A DNA stretch of 48,811 nt from Candidatus Symbiothrix dinenymphae (GCA_001417715.1 BBRT01000122.1:1-48811); one strand, 5' to 3'. Counted from the first letter of the stretch, positions 1 to 8,816 are shown. A program made the numbers and translations. Notes: generated by a model not told the origin, from the letters alone.

Positions 1-1054
1 AACTTCTAAGAACGACAAAAGTAAAAAAACAGAGAGAAAAGTTCTCCCTGTTCGATTAATTTATTTACTTTTGTTGTATGAAATACAAACAACTAATCAA
101 GGAGCAAAGGTACGAAATTTTTGCATTACTGCAAACAGGTACCCCGAAAGAGAAGATTGCAGAGATTGTAAATGTCTCTGCCAGTACAGTTTACAGGGAG
201 ATTGAGCGCAATAAAGGCACGCGCAAGTATACCCCTATCCATGCCCAAATGTTGGCTGATGAACGCAAAGAACGCTACACCCGCAAGCGAACGTTTTCGG
301 CGGCGGTCGAGCGGCAAGTAAAAAAAAGGCTCGAAGAAGACCAATGGTCGCCCGAACAAATTGTCGGCTATTGCAAATTAAAAGCGATTCCAATGGTTTC
401 TCACGAACGCATTTATCAACATATTCGTGCCGACAAAGCCGCTGGAGGCACTCTTTGGACACATTTGCGCCACAGAGGAAAACATCGCAAGCGACCCGTT
501 GGCGGTGGAAAAAAGGTGGTTATCAAAAATAAAATTTCCATCGATGAACGTCCGGATGTCATCAATCTCCGCAAACGTTTGGGCGACTGGGAAATAGATA
601 CAATTATCGGAAAAGACGGCAAAGGGGCTATCCTTACACTCACCGAAAGGCTCACAAGCTTTTTGATGATGGAAAAATTGCCCGAAGGAAAAGCTGCTCT
701 CCCGTTGGCAAAAGTTGTCCACAACCTGCTGGTGGCTTACAAAAAAAACACCCACTCCATCACCGCCGACAATGGGACAGAGTTCGCAGAACACGAATAT
801 ATCGCTAAAAAACTCGATCTGGACTTCTTTTTTGCACACCCATACTCCTCGTGGGAGCGAGGTCTGAATGAAAATACTAACGGATTAATTCGACAATATA
901 TTCCTAAAGGAACTGATTTTGATGACTACTCTCATGATTATATTAAACTGATACAGAAAAAGATAAATAGCCGACCCAGAGAAAAACTCGGCTTTAAATC
1001 TCCAACTGAAGTTTTTTATCTATCTTTGTAGAAATTTTGTCGCACTTAGATGTT
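1..1054 (+). mobile_element. IS30-family insertion sequence
   Basis: The element is bounded by imperfect terminal inverted repeats. The left end (1-20) begins AACTTCTAAGAACGACAAAA, and the reverse complement of the right end (1035-1054) begins AACATCTAAGTGCGACAAAA, with 17 of 20 positions matching. One transposase gene lies between them. Size (about 1.05 kb), single-ORF structure and transposase type fit IS30. The left end lies on the window edge, so the outer boundary and any target duplication cannot be checked. It sits just upstream of the methyltransferase pair. Confidence 0.85.
78..1031 (+). CDS. IS30 family transposase
   Basis: This 317-residue protein catalyses cut-and-paste or circle-mediated movement of its element. 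The N-terminus (about 1-45) is a helix-turn-helix of the IS30 type, reading KIAEIVNVSASTVYREIERN. The C-terminal half is an rve-type DDE domain: D174 in the GDWEID motif, D231 in DNGTEF and E265 in NENTNG, with the 33-residue D-to-E spacing typical of IS30. The ORF fills the space between the inverted repeats and shows no frameshift, so the enzyme appears intact. The family call is confident; the exact subgroup is not determined. Confidence 0.93.
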   Translation: MKYKQLIKEQRYEIFALLQTGTPKEKIAEIVNVSASTVYREIERNKGTRKYTPIHAQMLADERKERYTRKRTFSAAVERQVKKRLEEDQWSPEQIVGYCKLKAIPMVSHERIYQHIRADKAAGGTLWTHLRHRGKHRKRPVGGGKKVVIKNKISIDERPDVINLRKRLGDWEIDTIIGKDGKGAILTLTERLTSFLMMEKLPEGKAALPLAKVVHNLLVAYKKNTHSITADNGTEFAEHEYIAKKLDLDFFFAHPYSSWERGLNENTNGLIRQYIPKGTDFDDYSHDYIKLIQKKINSRPREKLGFKSPTEVFYLSL

Positions 1055-1110
1055 GAATCTGCGTGGATGAGTGCCTGAATTTTTTTAACGATGTTTTAGG
1101 AAAAAATGCC

Positions 1111-1118
1111 TACCTTTG
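1111..1118 (+). promoter_or_regulatory. TACCTTTG promoter box of first methyltransferase
   Basis: A perfect Bacteroidetes -7 type box lies 18 bp before the ATG at 1136. No clear TTG is seen at the -33 position. The same box and flanks recur at 2409-2416 before the second copy, so the promoter was duplicated with the gene. Its position places the start codon at 1136, because an upstream in-frame ATG at 1106 would precede transcription. Confidence 0.7.
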
Positions 1119-1135
1119 CAAAATCAAAAAAAAAT

Positions 1136-2374
1136 ATGGAAAAAAAAGAATTTACAAACACGCTATATACAAATGATAATTTGTTCATACTGAATGGTTT
1201 GAACAGCGATTTGGTGGATTTGATTTATTTAGACCCGCCGTTTAATTCCAAGCGGATGTATTCTGCACCGGTGGGAAGCAAGGCTGCCGGCGCAAGTTTT
1301 AAGGATATGTGGACTTGGCAGGATGTGAATGAACATTATCTGAATACGCTGGCTAAAAATTATCCTGCACTCACGCATTTTATTGCTACTATTGGCGTGA
1401 TTCACAGTAAAGCGATGATGTCGTATTTAACTTATATGGCGCAACGAATGATTGAAATGCACCGAATTTTGAAAGCAACCGGCAGTTTATATGTGCATTG
1501 CGACCCTACGGCGAGCCATTATTTGAAAGTGCTGTTAGATGAAATTTTTGGCAAAAACAATTTTAGAAATGAAATTATTTGGTGCTATCGTGGTGGTGGG
1601 ACGTCGAAAAAAGATTTTGGAAAACGACACGATGTGATTTTTCGCTATTCAAAATCAGACAATTACACATTTATCCCAGACACTGTTAGAATACCATATC
1701 AAGCCGAAGGAATGGGCAGAAACGATGATGCGATGTGGGGCAAGCATAAAGGCACAGACAAAGTGTATAAACCGAATCCATTAGGGAAGGTGCCGGAGGA
1801 TTGGTGGCAAATGAATACGTTAAACGCAAACGACCCGGAACGCACCGGCTACCCCACTCAAAAGCCGCTTGCACTGCTTCACCGAATAATCAAAGCATCG
1901 TCAAACGAAGGCGATATAGTAATGGATCCGTTTTGCGGTTGCGCTACGACCTGCGTTGCGGCACAACAACTTGACAGAAAATGGATTGGCATTGATATTG
2001 AAAAACAGGCAGTTAAAATTTTGGTAGAGCGTTTAAGCGATGATGCCGGATTGTTTAAAAATTTTATCAATGTAGATACTATTCCGCAAAGAACTGATTT
2101 GCAAATCGTTGAACCTCAAAAACCAATTAAAGAGCGGTTGTATAAAGAACAAAATTGCCTTTGCAACGGCTGCAAAGAACGGTTTAATATTCAGAATTTG
2201 GAAATAGACCATATTATTCCAAAATCAAAAGGCGGTGGCGATTATTACGAAAATTATCAGTTACTATGCGGTAATTGCAACAGGAGAAAGGGCGACAGAC
2301 CAATGGAGTTTTTGCGCTACCAAATAAGTAAAGAAGAAGAATTCTTAAAAACAAAAATTATCTTTGGAGAATAA
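1136..2374 (+). CDS. beta-class DNA methyltransferase with C-terminal HNH domain (copy 1)
   Basis: The 412-residue protein probably methylates adenine N6 in a specific DNA site. Catalytic motif IV (DPPF, residues 33-36) precedes the SAM-binding motif I (DPFCGCAT, from residue 264), the order of beta-class enzymes. The middle (about 180-245), where target recognition is expected, differs from the second copy. Residues about 335-400 form an HNH nuclease-like domain with paired CxxC motifs (CNGC, CGNC) and EIDH around H359. One polypeptide may therefore both modify and cut DNA, or the HNH part may only bind DNA. The start is set by the promoter box at 1111. The paralogue begins 58 bp downstream. 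Function is inferred from motifs; the target site is unknown. Confidence 0.85.
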   Translation: MEKKEFTNTLYTNDNLFILNGLNSDLVDLIYLDPPFNSKRMYSAPVGSKAAGASFKDMWTWQDVNEHYLNTLAKNYPALTHFIATIGVIHSKAMMSYLTYMAQRMIEMHRILKATGSLYVHCDPTASHYLKVLLDEIFGKNNFRNEIIWCYRGGGTSKKDFGKRHDVIFRYSKSDNYTFIPDTVRIPYQAEGMGRNDDAMWGKHKGTDKVYKPNPLGKVPEDWWQMNTLNANDPERTGYPTQKPLALLHRIIKASSNEGDIVMDPFCGCATTCVAAQQLDRKWIGIDIEKQAVKILVERLSDDAGLFKNFINVDTIPQRTDLQIVEPQKPIKERLYKEQNCLCNGCKERFNIQNLEIDHIIPKSKGGGDYYENYQLLCGNCNRRKGDRPMEFLRYQISKEEEFLKTKIIFGE

Positions 2375-2408
2375 AATCATTTGAAAACGTGTTTTAGGAA
2401 AAAATGCC

Positions 2409-2416
2409 TACCTTTG
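2409..2416 (+). promoter_or_regulatory. TACCTTTG promoter box of second methyltransferase
   Basis: Duplicated copy of the box at 1111, 17 bp before the ATG at 2433. It gives the second gene its own promoter, so the two methyltransferases need not be co-transcribed. Confidence 0.7.
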
Positions 2417-2432
2417 CAAAATCAAAAAAAAT

Positions 2433-3674
2433 ATGGAAAAAAAGGAATTTACAAACACGCTATATACAAATGACAATTTGTTCATACTGAATGGCTTGAA
2501 CAGCAATCTGGTGGATTTAATTTATTTAGACCCGCCGTTTAATTCCAAGCGGATGTATTCTGCACCGGTGGGAAGCAAGGCTGCCGGCGCAAGTTTTAAG
2601 GATATGTGGACTTGGGAAGATGTGAACGAGGCCTATCTCGAAACTTTAATTGATGATTATCCTGCAATAGAGCAGTATATTACCTCGGCAGGCAAAATAC
2701 ACGGCAAGGCAATGTCGGCGTATTTAACATATATGGTGCAGCGCATCATCGAAATGCACCGAATTTTGAAAGATACAGGAAGTTTGTACTTACATTGCGA
2801 CACTGCGGCAAGTCATTATTTGAAAGTATTGTTAGATGAAATTTTTGGCAAAAATAATTTTAGAAATGAAATTATTTGGTGCTATCGGGGTGCGGGTTAT
2901 CCGAAGAATGATTTTGGGCGAAGGCACGATATTATTTTCAGATATTCCAAAACAGAAACATACACATTCAATCTTGATGACGTAAGAGACGAATATGCAG
3001 AGGCAACCAAAGAACGATTTGCACACTATATTGGCAACAAAAGAAAGGGAAAAGATTTTGGTACCCAAACATTAAATCCTTTGGGCAGGCAACCTGATGA
3101 TTGGTGGCAAATTCAACCCATTGCGCCTTCTGCAAAAGAACGAACGGGCTATCCCACTCAAAAACCGCTTGCGCTTTTGCATCGCATTATCAAAGCATCG
3201 TCAAACGAAGGCGATATAGTAATGGACCCGTTTTGCGGTTGCGCTACAACTTGCGTGGCAGCGCAGCAGTTGGGCAGAAAATGGATTGGCATTGATATTG
3301 AAGAACAGGCGGTTGGTATTTTAGTTGAAAGATTAAGTGATGATGCGGGTTTGTTTAAAAATTTTACGAATACAACTATTGTCCCGCAAAGAACTGATAT
3401 ACAAATAATTGAACCTCAAACATCAATTAAAGAGCGGTTGTATAAAAAACAAAATTGTCTGTGTAATGGTTGCTTGAAACAGTTTGACAGTTTAAATTTG
3501 GAAATTGACCATATTGTTCCCAAAGCAAAAGGCGGTGGCGATTATTATGAAAATTATCAATTATTATGCGGCTCATGCAATAGAATAAAAGGCTCTCGAC
3601 CAATGGAATATCTGCGGTTGAAAATAAAAAGAAGAGAAGAAGCACTGAAAAGCAACATTATCTTTGGAGAGTAA
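2433..3674 (+). CDS. beta-class DNA methyltransferase with C-terminal HNH domain (copy 2)
   Basis: A 413-residue paralogue of the preceding gene with the same architecture: DPPF at 33-36, DPFCGCAT motif I near residue 265, and a C-terminal HNH domain with CNGC, EIDH and CGSC motifs. All catalytic motifs are kept, so both copies should be active. Residues about 60-95 and 165-240 differ most from copy 1, suggesting a different target sequence or spacing. No separate restriction gene is next to either copy; the fused HNH domain is the only nuclease candidate. It could be a diversified self-contained modification-restriction pair or phage-type methylases. Confidence 0.85.
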   Translation: MEKKEFTNTLYTNDNLFILNGLNSNLVDLIYLDPPFNSKRMYSAPVGSKAAGASFKDMWTWEDVNEAYLETLIDDYPAIEQYITSAGKIHGKAMSAYLTYMVQRIIEMHRILKDTGSLYLHCDTAASHYLKVLLDEIFGKNNFRNEIIWCYRGAGYPKNDFGRRHDIIFRYSKTETYTFNLDDVRDEYAEATKERFAHYIGNKRKGKDFGTQTLNPLGRQPDDWWQIQPIAPSAKERTGYPTQKPLALLHRIIKASSNEGDIVMDPFCGCATTCVAAQQLGRKWIGIDIEEQAVGILVERLSDDAGLFKNFTNTTIVPQRTDIQIIEPQTSIKERLYKKQNCLCNGCLKQFDSLNLEIDHIVPKAKGGGDYYENYQLLCGSCNRIKGSRPMEYLRLKIKRREEALKSNIIFGE

Positions 3675-3708
3675 AAATCGCAGATAATTATGGCACTGAC
3701 CCGCCGGT

Positions 3709-4608
3709 TCACATCGCCAAAAACACCATCCCAATCAGCACCAGCACCAATTCGAGGGCTTTGCTTTTGAGGTTTTTCTCCTTGTAGAGCCATGCGCCGG
3801 CGATGAAGATGACGATGACATTGCTGCGGCGTATCATTGACACGATGGAAATCATCGAGTCGGGGTCGGTCAGCGCGTTAAAATAGAAAAAATCGCCGAT
3901 GGCTAAAAACAGGGAAATCAACGGGATATACCAACTCCAATGAAACGGCGTGGTTTTGCGCCTGCTCGGAAACCAAAGGAGCAGCATTATGGGCACCATC
4001 ATCAGGCATTGGTAGAAATTGAACCACGATTGAACGGTCATCGCGTCTAAATTGCGCATCAAATATTTGTCGTACAGGGCACTGGCGGCACCGAAAATCA
4101 CGGCAACGACCAGAAACAAAATCCATTTGTCGTGACTGAAATTGATGCCCTCTTTTTTGCCCGTATGCGAGAGCAAATAAAAAGATGAAATAGCCAGCAA
4201 CACCCCGAGCCACTGGTAGACATTGAGGCGTTCGCCAAAAATGAGCAATGCCCCCATCAACACCACCACCGGCTGGGTGGCTTTGATTGGTCCCGACAGC
4301 GTGAGAGGTAAATGCTTGGTAGCAAAAAAGTTGAATATCCACGACACCAATACAATCAGCGATTTGATAAAAATCAGCCCGTGCACCTGCCACGATGCCG
4401 GAGGAATGTAAAAAAGGGTGCCCTGCAATGTTTCCGGCGAAAAGCGGGAAATCAACACGACCGGCAAAAAAATCAGGCTGCCAAAAAAGGTGTTCAAAAA
4501 CAGCACCGGAATGACCGCGTTGCCATTGAGCGATATTTTTTTACATACCTCATAAATGCCTAAAAATAAGGCTGATAGAAACGCTAAATAAATCCACATT
4601 GATGTCAT
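3709..4608 (-). CDS. EamA/DMT-family transporter
   Basis: A 299-residue inner-membrane protein with about ten hydrophobic segments, arranged as two repeats of about 140 residues as in drug/metabolite transporters. The last segments end in a short basic KEKNLKSKALE loop and a final helix. The substrate cannot be read from the sequence. The start is placed at 4608 because the promoter box at 4627-4634 leaves only a short leader and an alternative start at 4650 would lie upstream of it. The gene is convergent with the second methyltransferase and divergent from the coiled-coil gene at 4709. Confidence 0.85.
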   Translation of the reverse strand: MTSMWIYLAFLSALFLGIYEVCKKISLNGNAVIPVLFLNTFFGSLIFLPVVLISRFSPETLQGTLFYIPPASWQVHGLIFIKSLIVLVSWIFNFFATKHLPLTLSGPIKATQPVVVLMGALLIFGERLNVYQWLGVLLAISSFYLLSHTGKKEGINFSHDKWILFLVVAVIFGAASALYDKYLMRNLDAMTVQSWFNFYQCLMMVPIMLLLWFPSRRKTTPFHWSWYIPLISLFLAIGDFFYFNALTDPDSMISIVSMIRRSNVIVIFIAGAWLYKEKNLKSKALELVLVLIGMVFLAM

Positions 4609-4626
4609 TTTTCTTTTTTGCGGGTG

Positions 4627-4634
4627 CAAAGGTA
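4627..4634 (-). promoter_or_regulatory. TACCTTTG promoter box of the EamA gene
   Basis: On the minus strand a TTG lies 21 nt upstream of TACCTTTG. The segment TTTGTACCTTTGC is identical to the box inside the CRISPR repeats, which shows that the repeat contains an ordinary promoter of this genome. Confidence 0.75.
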
Positions 4635-4676
4635 CAAATCTTTGTGTCAAACAGTCAAAAATTCAAAAATAATGCC

Positions 4677-4684
4677 TAAATTTG
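4677..4684 (+). promoter_or_regulatory. TAAATTTG promoter box of the coiled-coil gene
   Basis: TAnnTTTG match 25 bp before the ATG at 4709, divergent from the EamA promoter; no clear -33 TTG. Confidence 0.5.
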
Positions 4685-4708
4685 CAGCGAAATTCTGAAT
4701 AGATTTTT

Positions 4709-5596
4709 ATGAAAAAGCGGTCCATTTGGATAGGTATTACTCTGGTGCTGGTGTTGATTGTTGTCAATGCAGTGTATCTCATTATGCAATTGCGGGTGGA
4801 AAGGGAGAAGCAAAATAAGGATAATGAGGAGCTTCTCGGTTTAGCAACCGAGGCACTGACCGACCAGTTTAACGACCTCGATGCGCAGTATGATGGCTTC
4901 AAAATCACACTCCGCAACGATTCGCTGATTGCACAGTTGGAAGCAGAACAGCAAAAAGTGAGAAAACTTCAGGCAGAACTGAAAAATACGAAGGCTGCCG
5001 ATGCGAAAAAAATTAGCGCATTGAAAAAAGAATTGGAAACATTGCGTGCCATCATGAAGCATTATGTGGCACAAATAGACTCGTTAGACAGGCTCAACAA
5101 GCACTTGATGCAGGAAAACGAGGCAATCAGCGGACGCTATCGGGAAGCCACACAAACAGTGACCCAGCTATCGACAGAGAAAGAACAACTGACGGAGCGG
5201 GTTCAAATAGCTTCCAAGTTGGATGCCAGCAATGTCAGCGTGCGTGGCTTGGACAAAAAAGATAAACCGACCCAGGCAATCAAAAAAATGATGAAAATAG
5301 AAGTCAGCTTCACCATCAATAAAAACATCACCGCCAAATCCGGCACAAAAGACATCTACATCCGCATCCAGAAGCCCGACGAAGACATTCTGGTCAAAGA
5401 GCCAAGCAATGTGTTTTTCTTTGAAAGCAAAAACATCTCCTATTCCGCCAAGCGCACCATCGAATACAAAGGCGAAGAAATGCCTCTCAGCATCTATTGG
5501 GAGGTGGAGGAAATGCTGCTTCCGGGCAGCTATCGCGCCGATATTTTTGCCGATGGCAATCTAATTGGGCGCAAGTCGTTTCAGTTAGAGAAGTAA
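4709..5596 (+). CDS. membrane-anchored coiled-coil protein, unknown function
   Basis: A 295-residue protein. Residues 7-27 form one uncleaved transmembrane helix after a basic MKKRS start, so the rest probably faces the periplasm. Residues about 30-175 are highly charged heptad-type sequence (QKVRKLQAELKNTKAADAKK), a long coiled coil. The C-terminal 100 residues look beta-rich, with alternating hydrophobic residues and the phrase LPGSYRADIFADGNLIG. The layout resembles conserved Bacteroidetes hypothetical proteins with a spacer coil and an extracytoplasmic sandwich domain. It is a single gene between divergent and convergent neighbours, and no function can be assigned. Confidence 0.75.
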   Translation: MKKRSIWIGITLVLVLIVVNAVYLIMQLRVEREKQNKDNEELLGLATEALTDQFNDLDAQYDGFKITLRNDSLIAQLEAEQQKVRKLQAELKNTKAADAKKISALKKELETLRAIMKHYVAQIDSLDRLNKHLMQENEAISGRYREATQTVTQLSTEKEQLTERVQIASKLDASNVSVRGLDKKDKPTQAIKKMMKIEVSFTINKNITAKSGTKDIYIRIQKPDEDILVKEPSNVFFFESKNISYSAKRTIEYKGEEMPLSIYWEVEEMLLPGSYRADIFADGNLIGRKSFQLEK

Positions 5597-5658
5597 ATTT
5601 TAAATTTACTTTAACTTTATGCGCTTATGGTGTTGTAAAATAGGCAGTTAGTAAATTT

Positions 5659-7074
5659 TTACTCACCCAAAAACGCCCCAATCTGCTCTCCGGCAGTCCG
5701 CCCTGAAGCGATTGCCCGCACTACTAAACTGGCTCCCAAGGTTACATCCCCTGCCACAAAAACCTTTGCGACCGAACTCTCATTGGGTTTCACAGCTTGC
5801 ACATTGCCGCGCGCATCGTATTTCACGCCGAGATTGTCTAACAAGCCTTCGTGCTGTGGTTGGGTGAAGCCCATGCTGAGCAACACCAAGTCTGCGGGGA
5901 TGATTTCCGGCTTGCCTACTTCGGTCATGGTTTGTTTGCCGTCCACCGTTTTCCATTCTACCGGTTGCACTTCCACGCCTGTAACTTTGCCGTTTTCGCC
6001 GATGAAGCGTTTGGAGGCTAATGACCAGCGGCGTTCGCAGCCTTCTTTGTGGGAGCTGGAGGTTTTTAATATGTTGGGATATTGGGGCCAGGGTGTTGCC
6101 TGATTGATGCCTTCGGGGGGCATTGGCATGATTTCTATTTGGGTCACTTTGTTTGCTTTTTGGCGGATGCCGGTGCCTACGCAGTCGGAGCCGGTGTCGC
6201 CACCGCCTATCACCAGCACGTTTTTGCCTTTGGCGGAGATGCGTTCGGATTCGGGGAAAGCTTGTCCGCCGACTATGCGGTTTTGTTGTTTTAGCAGTTC
6301 CAATGCGAAGTGTATGCCGTGTAATTGCCGCCCTTCAATTGGTAAGTCGCGCGGTACGCCTGCCCCGATGGTTAGGCAGATGGCATCGAATTGGGATAAT
6401 AACTTATCCGTTGGGAGGTTTTTGCCTACCTCTACGCCGGTTTCAAACGTGATGCCTTCGGCTTTCAGGATGTTTAAGCGGCGTTCGATGATTTCTTTGT
6501 TGAGTTTGAAGTCGGGGATGCCCAAACGCAACAAGCCGCCGATGTATTCGTCTTTTTCATAGACAGTTACGCTATGACCGGCTTTGTTCAGTTGGTCGGC
6601 AGCCGCTAATCCGGCAGGACCGGAACCGACTACGGCAACTTTCTTGCCGGTGCGCGTTTGAGGCGGATTTGGCTTCACATAGCCTTCCTGGAACGCATGT
6701 TCGGCAATCGCGGCTTCGTTTTCGCGCACGGTCAAGGGTTGCTGTTCGAGGTTCAGCACGCAACTTTTCTCGCAGGGCGCAGGGCAGACGCGCCCGGTGA
6801 ACTCCGGAAAGTTGTTTGTTTTGAGCAGCCCATAATAGGCTTCTGCCCACTTACCTTTGTACAAAAGGTCTTGCCATTCGGGGATGACATTGCCCAACGG
6901 ACACGCCCAGTGACAAAAAGGTACGCCACACTCCATACAGCGGGAGGCTTGCTGCTGCCGGTCGTCGGAGTTGAGGGTCTGTTCCACCTCGCCGAAGTCC
7001 GCAATACGTTCTACAACGGGTCTGTAGCCCGCTTCTTTTCTGTTGATTGTCAAAAATGCTTTTGAGTTTCCCAT
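5659..7074 (-). CDS. gltD: glutamate synthase small (beta) subunit
   Basis: The 471-residue NADPH-oxidising subunit of glutamate synthase passes electrons to GltB so that glutamine and 2-oxoglutarate yield two glutamates. The N-terminal region carries the cysteine clusters CMECGVPFCHWACP and CPAPCEKSCV for iron-sulfur centres. GSGPAGLAAA (about 150) is the FAD site and GGGDTGSDC (about 290) the NADPH site. Length equals that of the usual family. It is separated from gltB by the kinase-HIRAN pair and starts 10 bp after the HIRAN gene ends. No promoter box is visible in that gap, so it probably depends on read-through. Confidence 0.96.
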   Translation of the reverse strand: MGNSKAFLTINRKEAGYRPVVERIADFGEVEQTLNSDDRQQQASRCMECGVPFCHWACPLGNVIPEWQDLLYKGKWAEAYYGLLKTNNFPEFTGRVCPAPCEKSCVLNLEQQPLTVRENEAAIAEHAFQEGYVKPNPPQTRTGKKVAVVGSGPAGLAAADQLNKAGHSVTVYEKDEYIGGLLRLGIPDFKLNKEIIERRLNILKAEGITFETGVEVGKNLPTDKLLSQFDAICLTIGAGVPRDLPIEGRQLHGIHFALELLKQQNRIVGGQAFPESERISAKGKNVLVIGGGDTGSDCVGTGIRQKANKVTQIEIMPMPPEGINQATPWPQYPNILKTSSSHKEGCERRWSLASKRFIGENGKVTGVEVQPVEWKTVDGKQTMTEVGKPEIIPADLVLLSMGFTQPQHEGLLDNLGVKYDARGNVQAVKPNESSVAKVFVAGDVTLGASLVVRAIASGRTAGEQIGAFLGE

Positions 7075-7084
7075 AAAAATAACT

Positions 7085-7738
7085 TTAAATATCGTTTTCC
7101 AGACAAACTTTTACAAATAATTGATTATTTTCTTTAGAAATATGTCTGACCTGCAACTTTAGCTTATCGGAATCCTGCTCATGAAAAATCATATTGTGCC
7201 CTTTTTTTATATAACCAACATAATCATTATTAAATAGTACTTTTACTGCACATTTATCTTCTTTAAGATTTTCCCTTTCCCACGTAAGGTGTGTTCCGAT
7301 TGACATTTTGCCTAAGTCAAATTTGGAATATGTCAATGCTGCAATATCTGTAACAAAACATAATCCTTTTTCCAATTTGAAATTTGCTAAAAATTCAAAA
7401 TTATCCGTAGGTGTCATGCCTTGTGTCATTGCTAAAACATAAAGTTTATTGTCTTGGTGTTCGCGGTCAATATTCCAAAAATCCAACACTTCTCCTGAAT
7501 CAGAACGGTCTGTATTTATTAATCGTGTAGATAACAAATTCAGAACATTTTTGTGTTCCATTTCGTCAAATTTAAGACCCGGATACCCTATAAAGCCATA
7601 TTGCTTAGCTTCATTTATCCCCCCCCTGATGTACTTGAAGTCCACAACATCTTCCTTAGGAAGAACTTCGCCAACTAACATTCGAGGATAGCCTTTCGAC
7701 ACCCTCCAAGACATATATATATTATCAAACTTATTCAT
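7085..7738 (-). CDS. HIRAN-like partner of a HipA-type kinase
   Basis: A 217-residue protein of a family not confidently named. The C-terminal third (about 150-215) resembles a HIRAN domain, a small DNA-binding fold: CAVKVLFNNDYVGYIKKGHN followed by KLKLQVRHI. The N-terminal part (RVSKGYPRMLVGEVL, then GFIGYPGL and NVLNLLSTRL) recalls the N-terminal region of HipA-type toxins. It starts 2 bp after the kinase gene ends, so the two are translationally linked. A reasonable model is a split HipA-like system in which this protein modulates or targets the kinase. The base composition is AT-richer than the flanking glt genes, suggesting transfer. Confidence 0.55.
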   Translation of the reverse strand: MNKFDNIYMSWRVSKGYPRMLVGEVLPKEDVVDFKYIRGGINEAKQYGFIGYPGLKFDEMEHKNVLNLLSTRLINTDRSDSGEVLDFWNIDREHQDNKLYVLAMTQGMTPTDNFEFLANFKLEKGLCFVTDIAALTYSKFDLGKMSIGTHLTWERENLKEDKCAVKVLFNNDYVGYIKKGHNMIFHEQDSDKLKLQVRHISKENNQLFVKVCLENDI

Positions 7739-7740
7739 AT

Positions 7741-8754
7741 CTAAATATTTATCAAAATGTTTATTCTTGTGTCAATGTATTTTATTAGAAAATCTTTCCT
7801 GTTTTGTGGAATTTTATGATTTGAAAAATGAAGTGGCGTTTTTTTGTCAATACTATCAATCATACCTTTAACGATATTTTTATTGTAATTTTTCTTTATT
7901 TTGCCAAGTATTAAATTTACTTTATCTACATAGTCCAATTTTATGGTTTTAATCAACTCAAAATGATTTAGGTGTTTATCATTCCATCTAATATCAGGTT
8001 TGCCATTACCAATAAACTTATCAAATTCGGAATTTTTTGTAAGTAATTCATAAATTCTTTCGTCACCAAGTTCTCGTCCAAGACTACTACCATTATCGTA
8101 CAACGGGGAAAATGTATAATAATTCTTTTTCAATTGTTTGCGAATTTTTGATAGAGTAGTTTTGCCCTTTGTATTCCAATATACTCCAAATTTCAATATC
8201 AATCTGCCATACCAAGGCAATTTCTCAATCTGTTTTATTGCATCTATCACATTTTTATTAGAAATTATTACAGCCCAATTTTCCGAATGTCGGTCTGCAT
8301 TTCCGATAATAGCATCAAATACAATCATTTCAATCACATTTTGAATGCAATGTTCTAATTCTAACTTCTTTAATGACTCAATAATTTTTTGAAACGAGTG
8401 TGTCTTTTTAAAATTATTCTGAAAGTCAGGATATTTTTCAACTATGTAGGCGTACCCCTCTGTTAGTTCTTCATTCTCCCAATCTATCACAGATTTAGAA
8501 ATGCAACCAATTTCTTTTTCAAAGAAAGCAACATCGTAATGTACAACTTTAAAACCTAACAGTTCTCCAATTTGTGAAGCAATAACTTCCGACCAGAACT
8601 CATATTTATAGTCCTTATTGGGTTTTAATAATGATTTTTTGAAATAATATTTACCTCCTTTTGAAGTCAATATGTATTTATTCCTTGTGCCGGAAGTGTG
8701 CACATGGAGTTCTTTTTTCCATTTGGAAACATCTATAAATTTGACTTTAGACAT
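7741..8754 (-). CDS. HipA-like serine/threonine kinase
   Basis: A 337-residue protein with the catalytic signatures of HipA-type kinases: IGNADRHSENW (D154 as likely catalytic base, N159 metal-binding) and SPLYDNGSSLG (D220, the counterpart of the DFG aspartate). A lysine-rich glycine-poor loop near residues 27-45 (ILTSKGGKYYFKKSL) may hold the ATP-binding lysine. It lacks the N-terminal regulatory domain of full HipA. It has its own promoter box at 8809-8816 and lies inside the gltB-gltD operon with the HIRAN-like gene. It could be a toxin or a signalling/defence kinase. The kinase fold is fairly sure; the role is inferred. Confidence 0.75.
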   Translation of the reverse strand: MSKVKFIDVSKWKKELHVHTSGTRNKYILTSKGGKYYFKKSLLKPNKDYKYEFWSEVIASQIGELLGFKVVHYDVAFFEKEIGCISKSVIDWENEELTEGYAYIVEKYPDFQNNFKKTHSFQKIIESLKKLELEHCIQNVIEMIVFDAIIGNADRHSENWAVIISNKNVIDAIKQIEKLPWYGRLILKFGVYWNTKGKTTLSKIRKQLKKNYYTFSPLYDNGSSLGRELGDERIYELLTKNSEFDKFIGNGKPDIRWNDKHLNHFELIKTIKLDYVDKVNLILGKIKKNYNKNIVKGMIDSIDKKTPLHFSNHKIPQNRKDFLIKYIDTRINILINI

Positions 8755-8808
8755 AATATTTTTTAATAATTTGCGCTACTCAAAATAAATTGCACTACAA
8801 ATATGCCG

Positions 8809-8816
8809 CAAAGGTA
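8809..8816 (-). promoter_or_regulatory. TACCTTTG promoter box of the kinase-HIRAN module
   Basis: Minus-strand TACCTTTG with a TTTG 18 nt upstream, 55 bp before the kinase start. It lies in the 157-bp gap after gltB, so the inserted module is not dependent on gltB transcription and could also drive gltD. Confidence 0.7.

Larger units (their letters stand above)
1092..3674 (+). repeat. tandem duplication of promoter plus methyltransferase-HNH gene
   Basis: Two direct copies, 1092-2374 and 2390-3674, begin with the same TGTTTTAGG flank. Each includes the TACCTTTG box and the start codon and runs to the stop codon. Both 5' and 3' parts are very similar at DNA level, while the central segments diverge strongly. 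Only 15 bp separate the copies. The pattern fits duplication followed by diversification or replacement of the target-recognition region. Confidence 0.85.

Noticed and set aside
2359..2366. TATCTTTG at the 3' end of the first methyltransferase as promoter of the second
   Set aside because: The same word ends both copies as coding sequence, and the second copy has its own closer box at 2409.
6104..6562. Plus-strand frame opposite gltD
   Set aside because: Antisense shadow of a clearly conserved gene.
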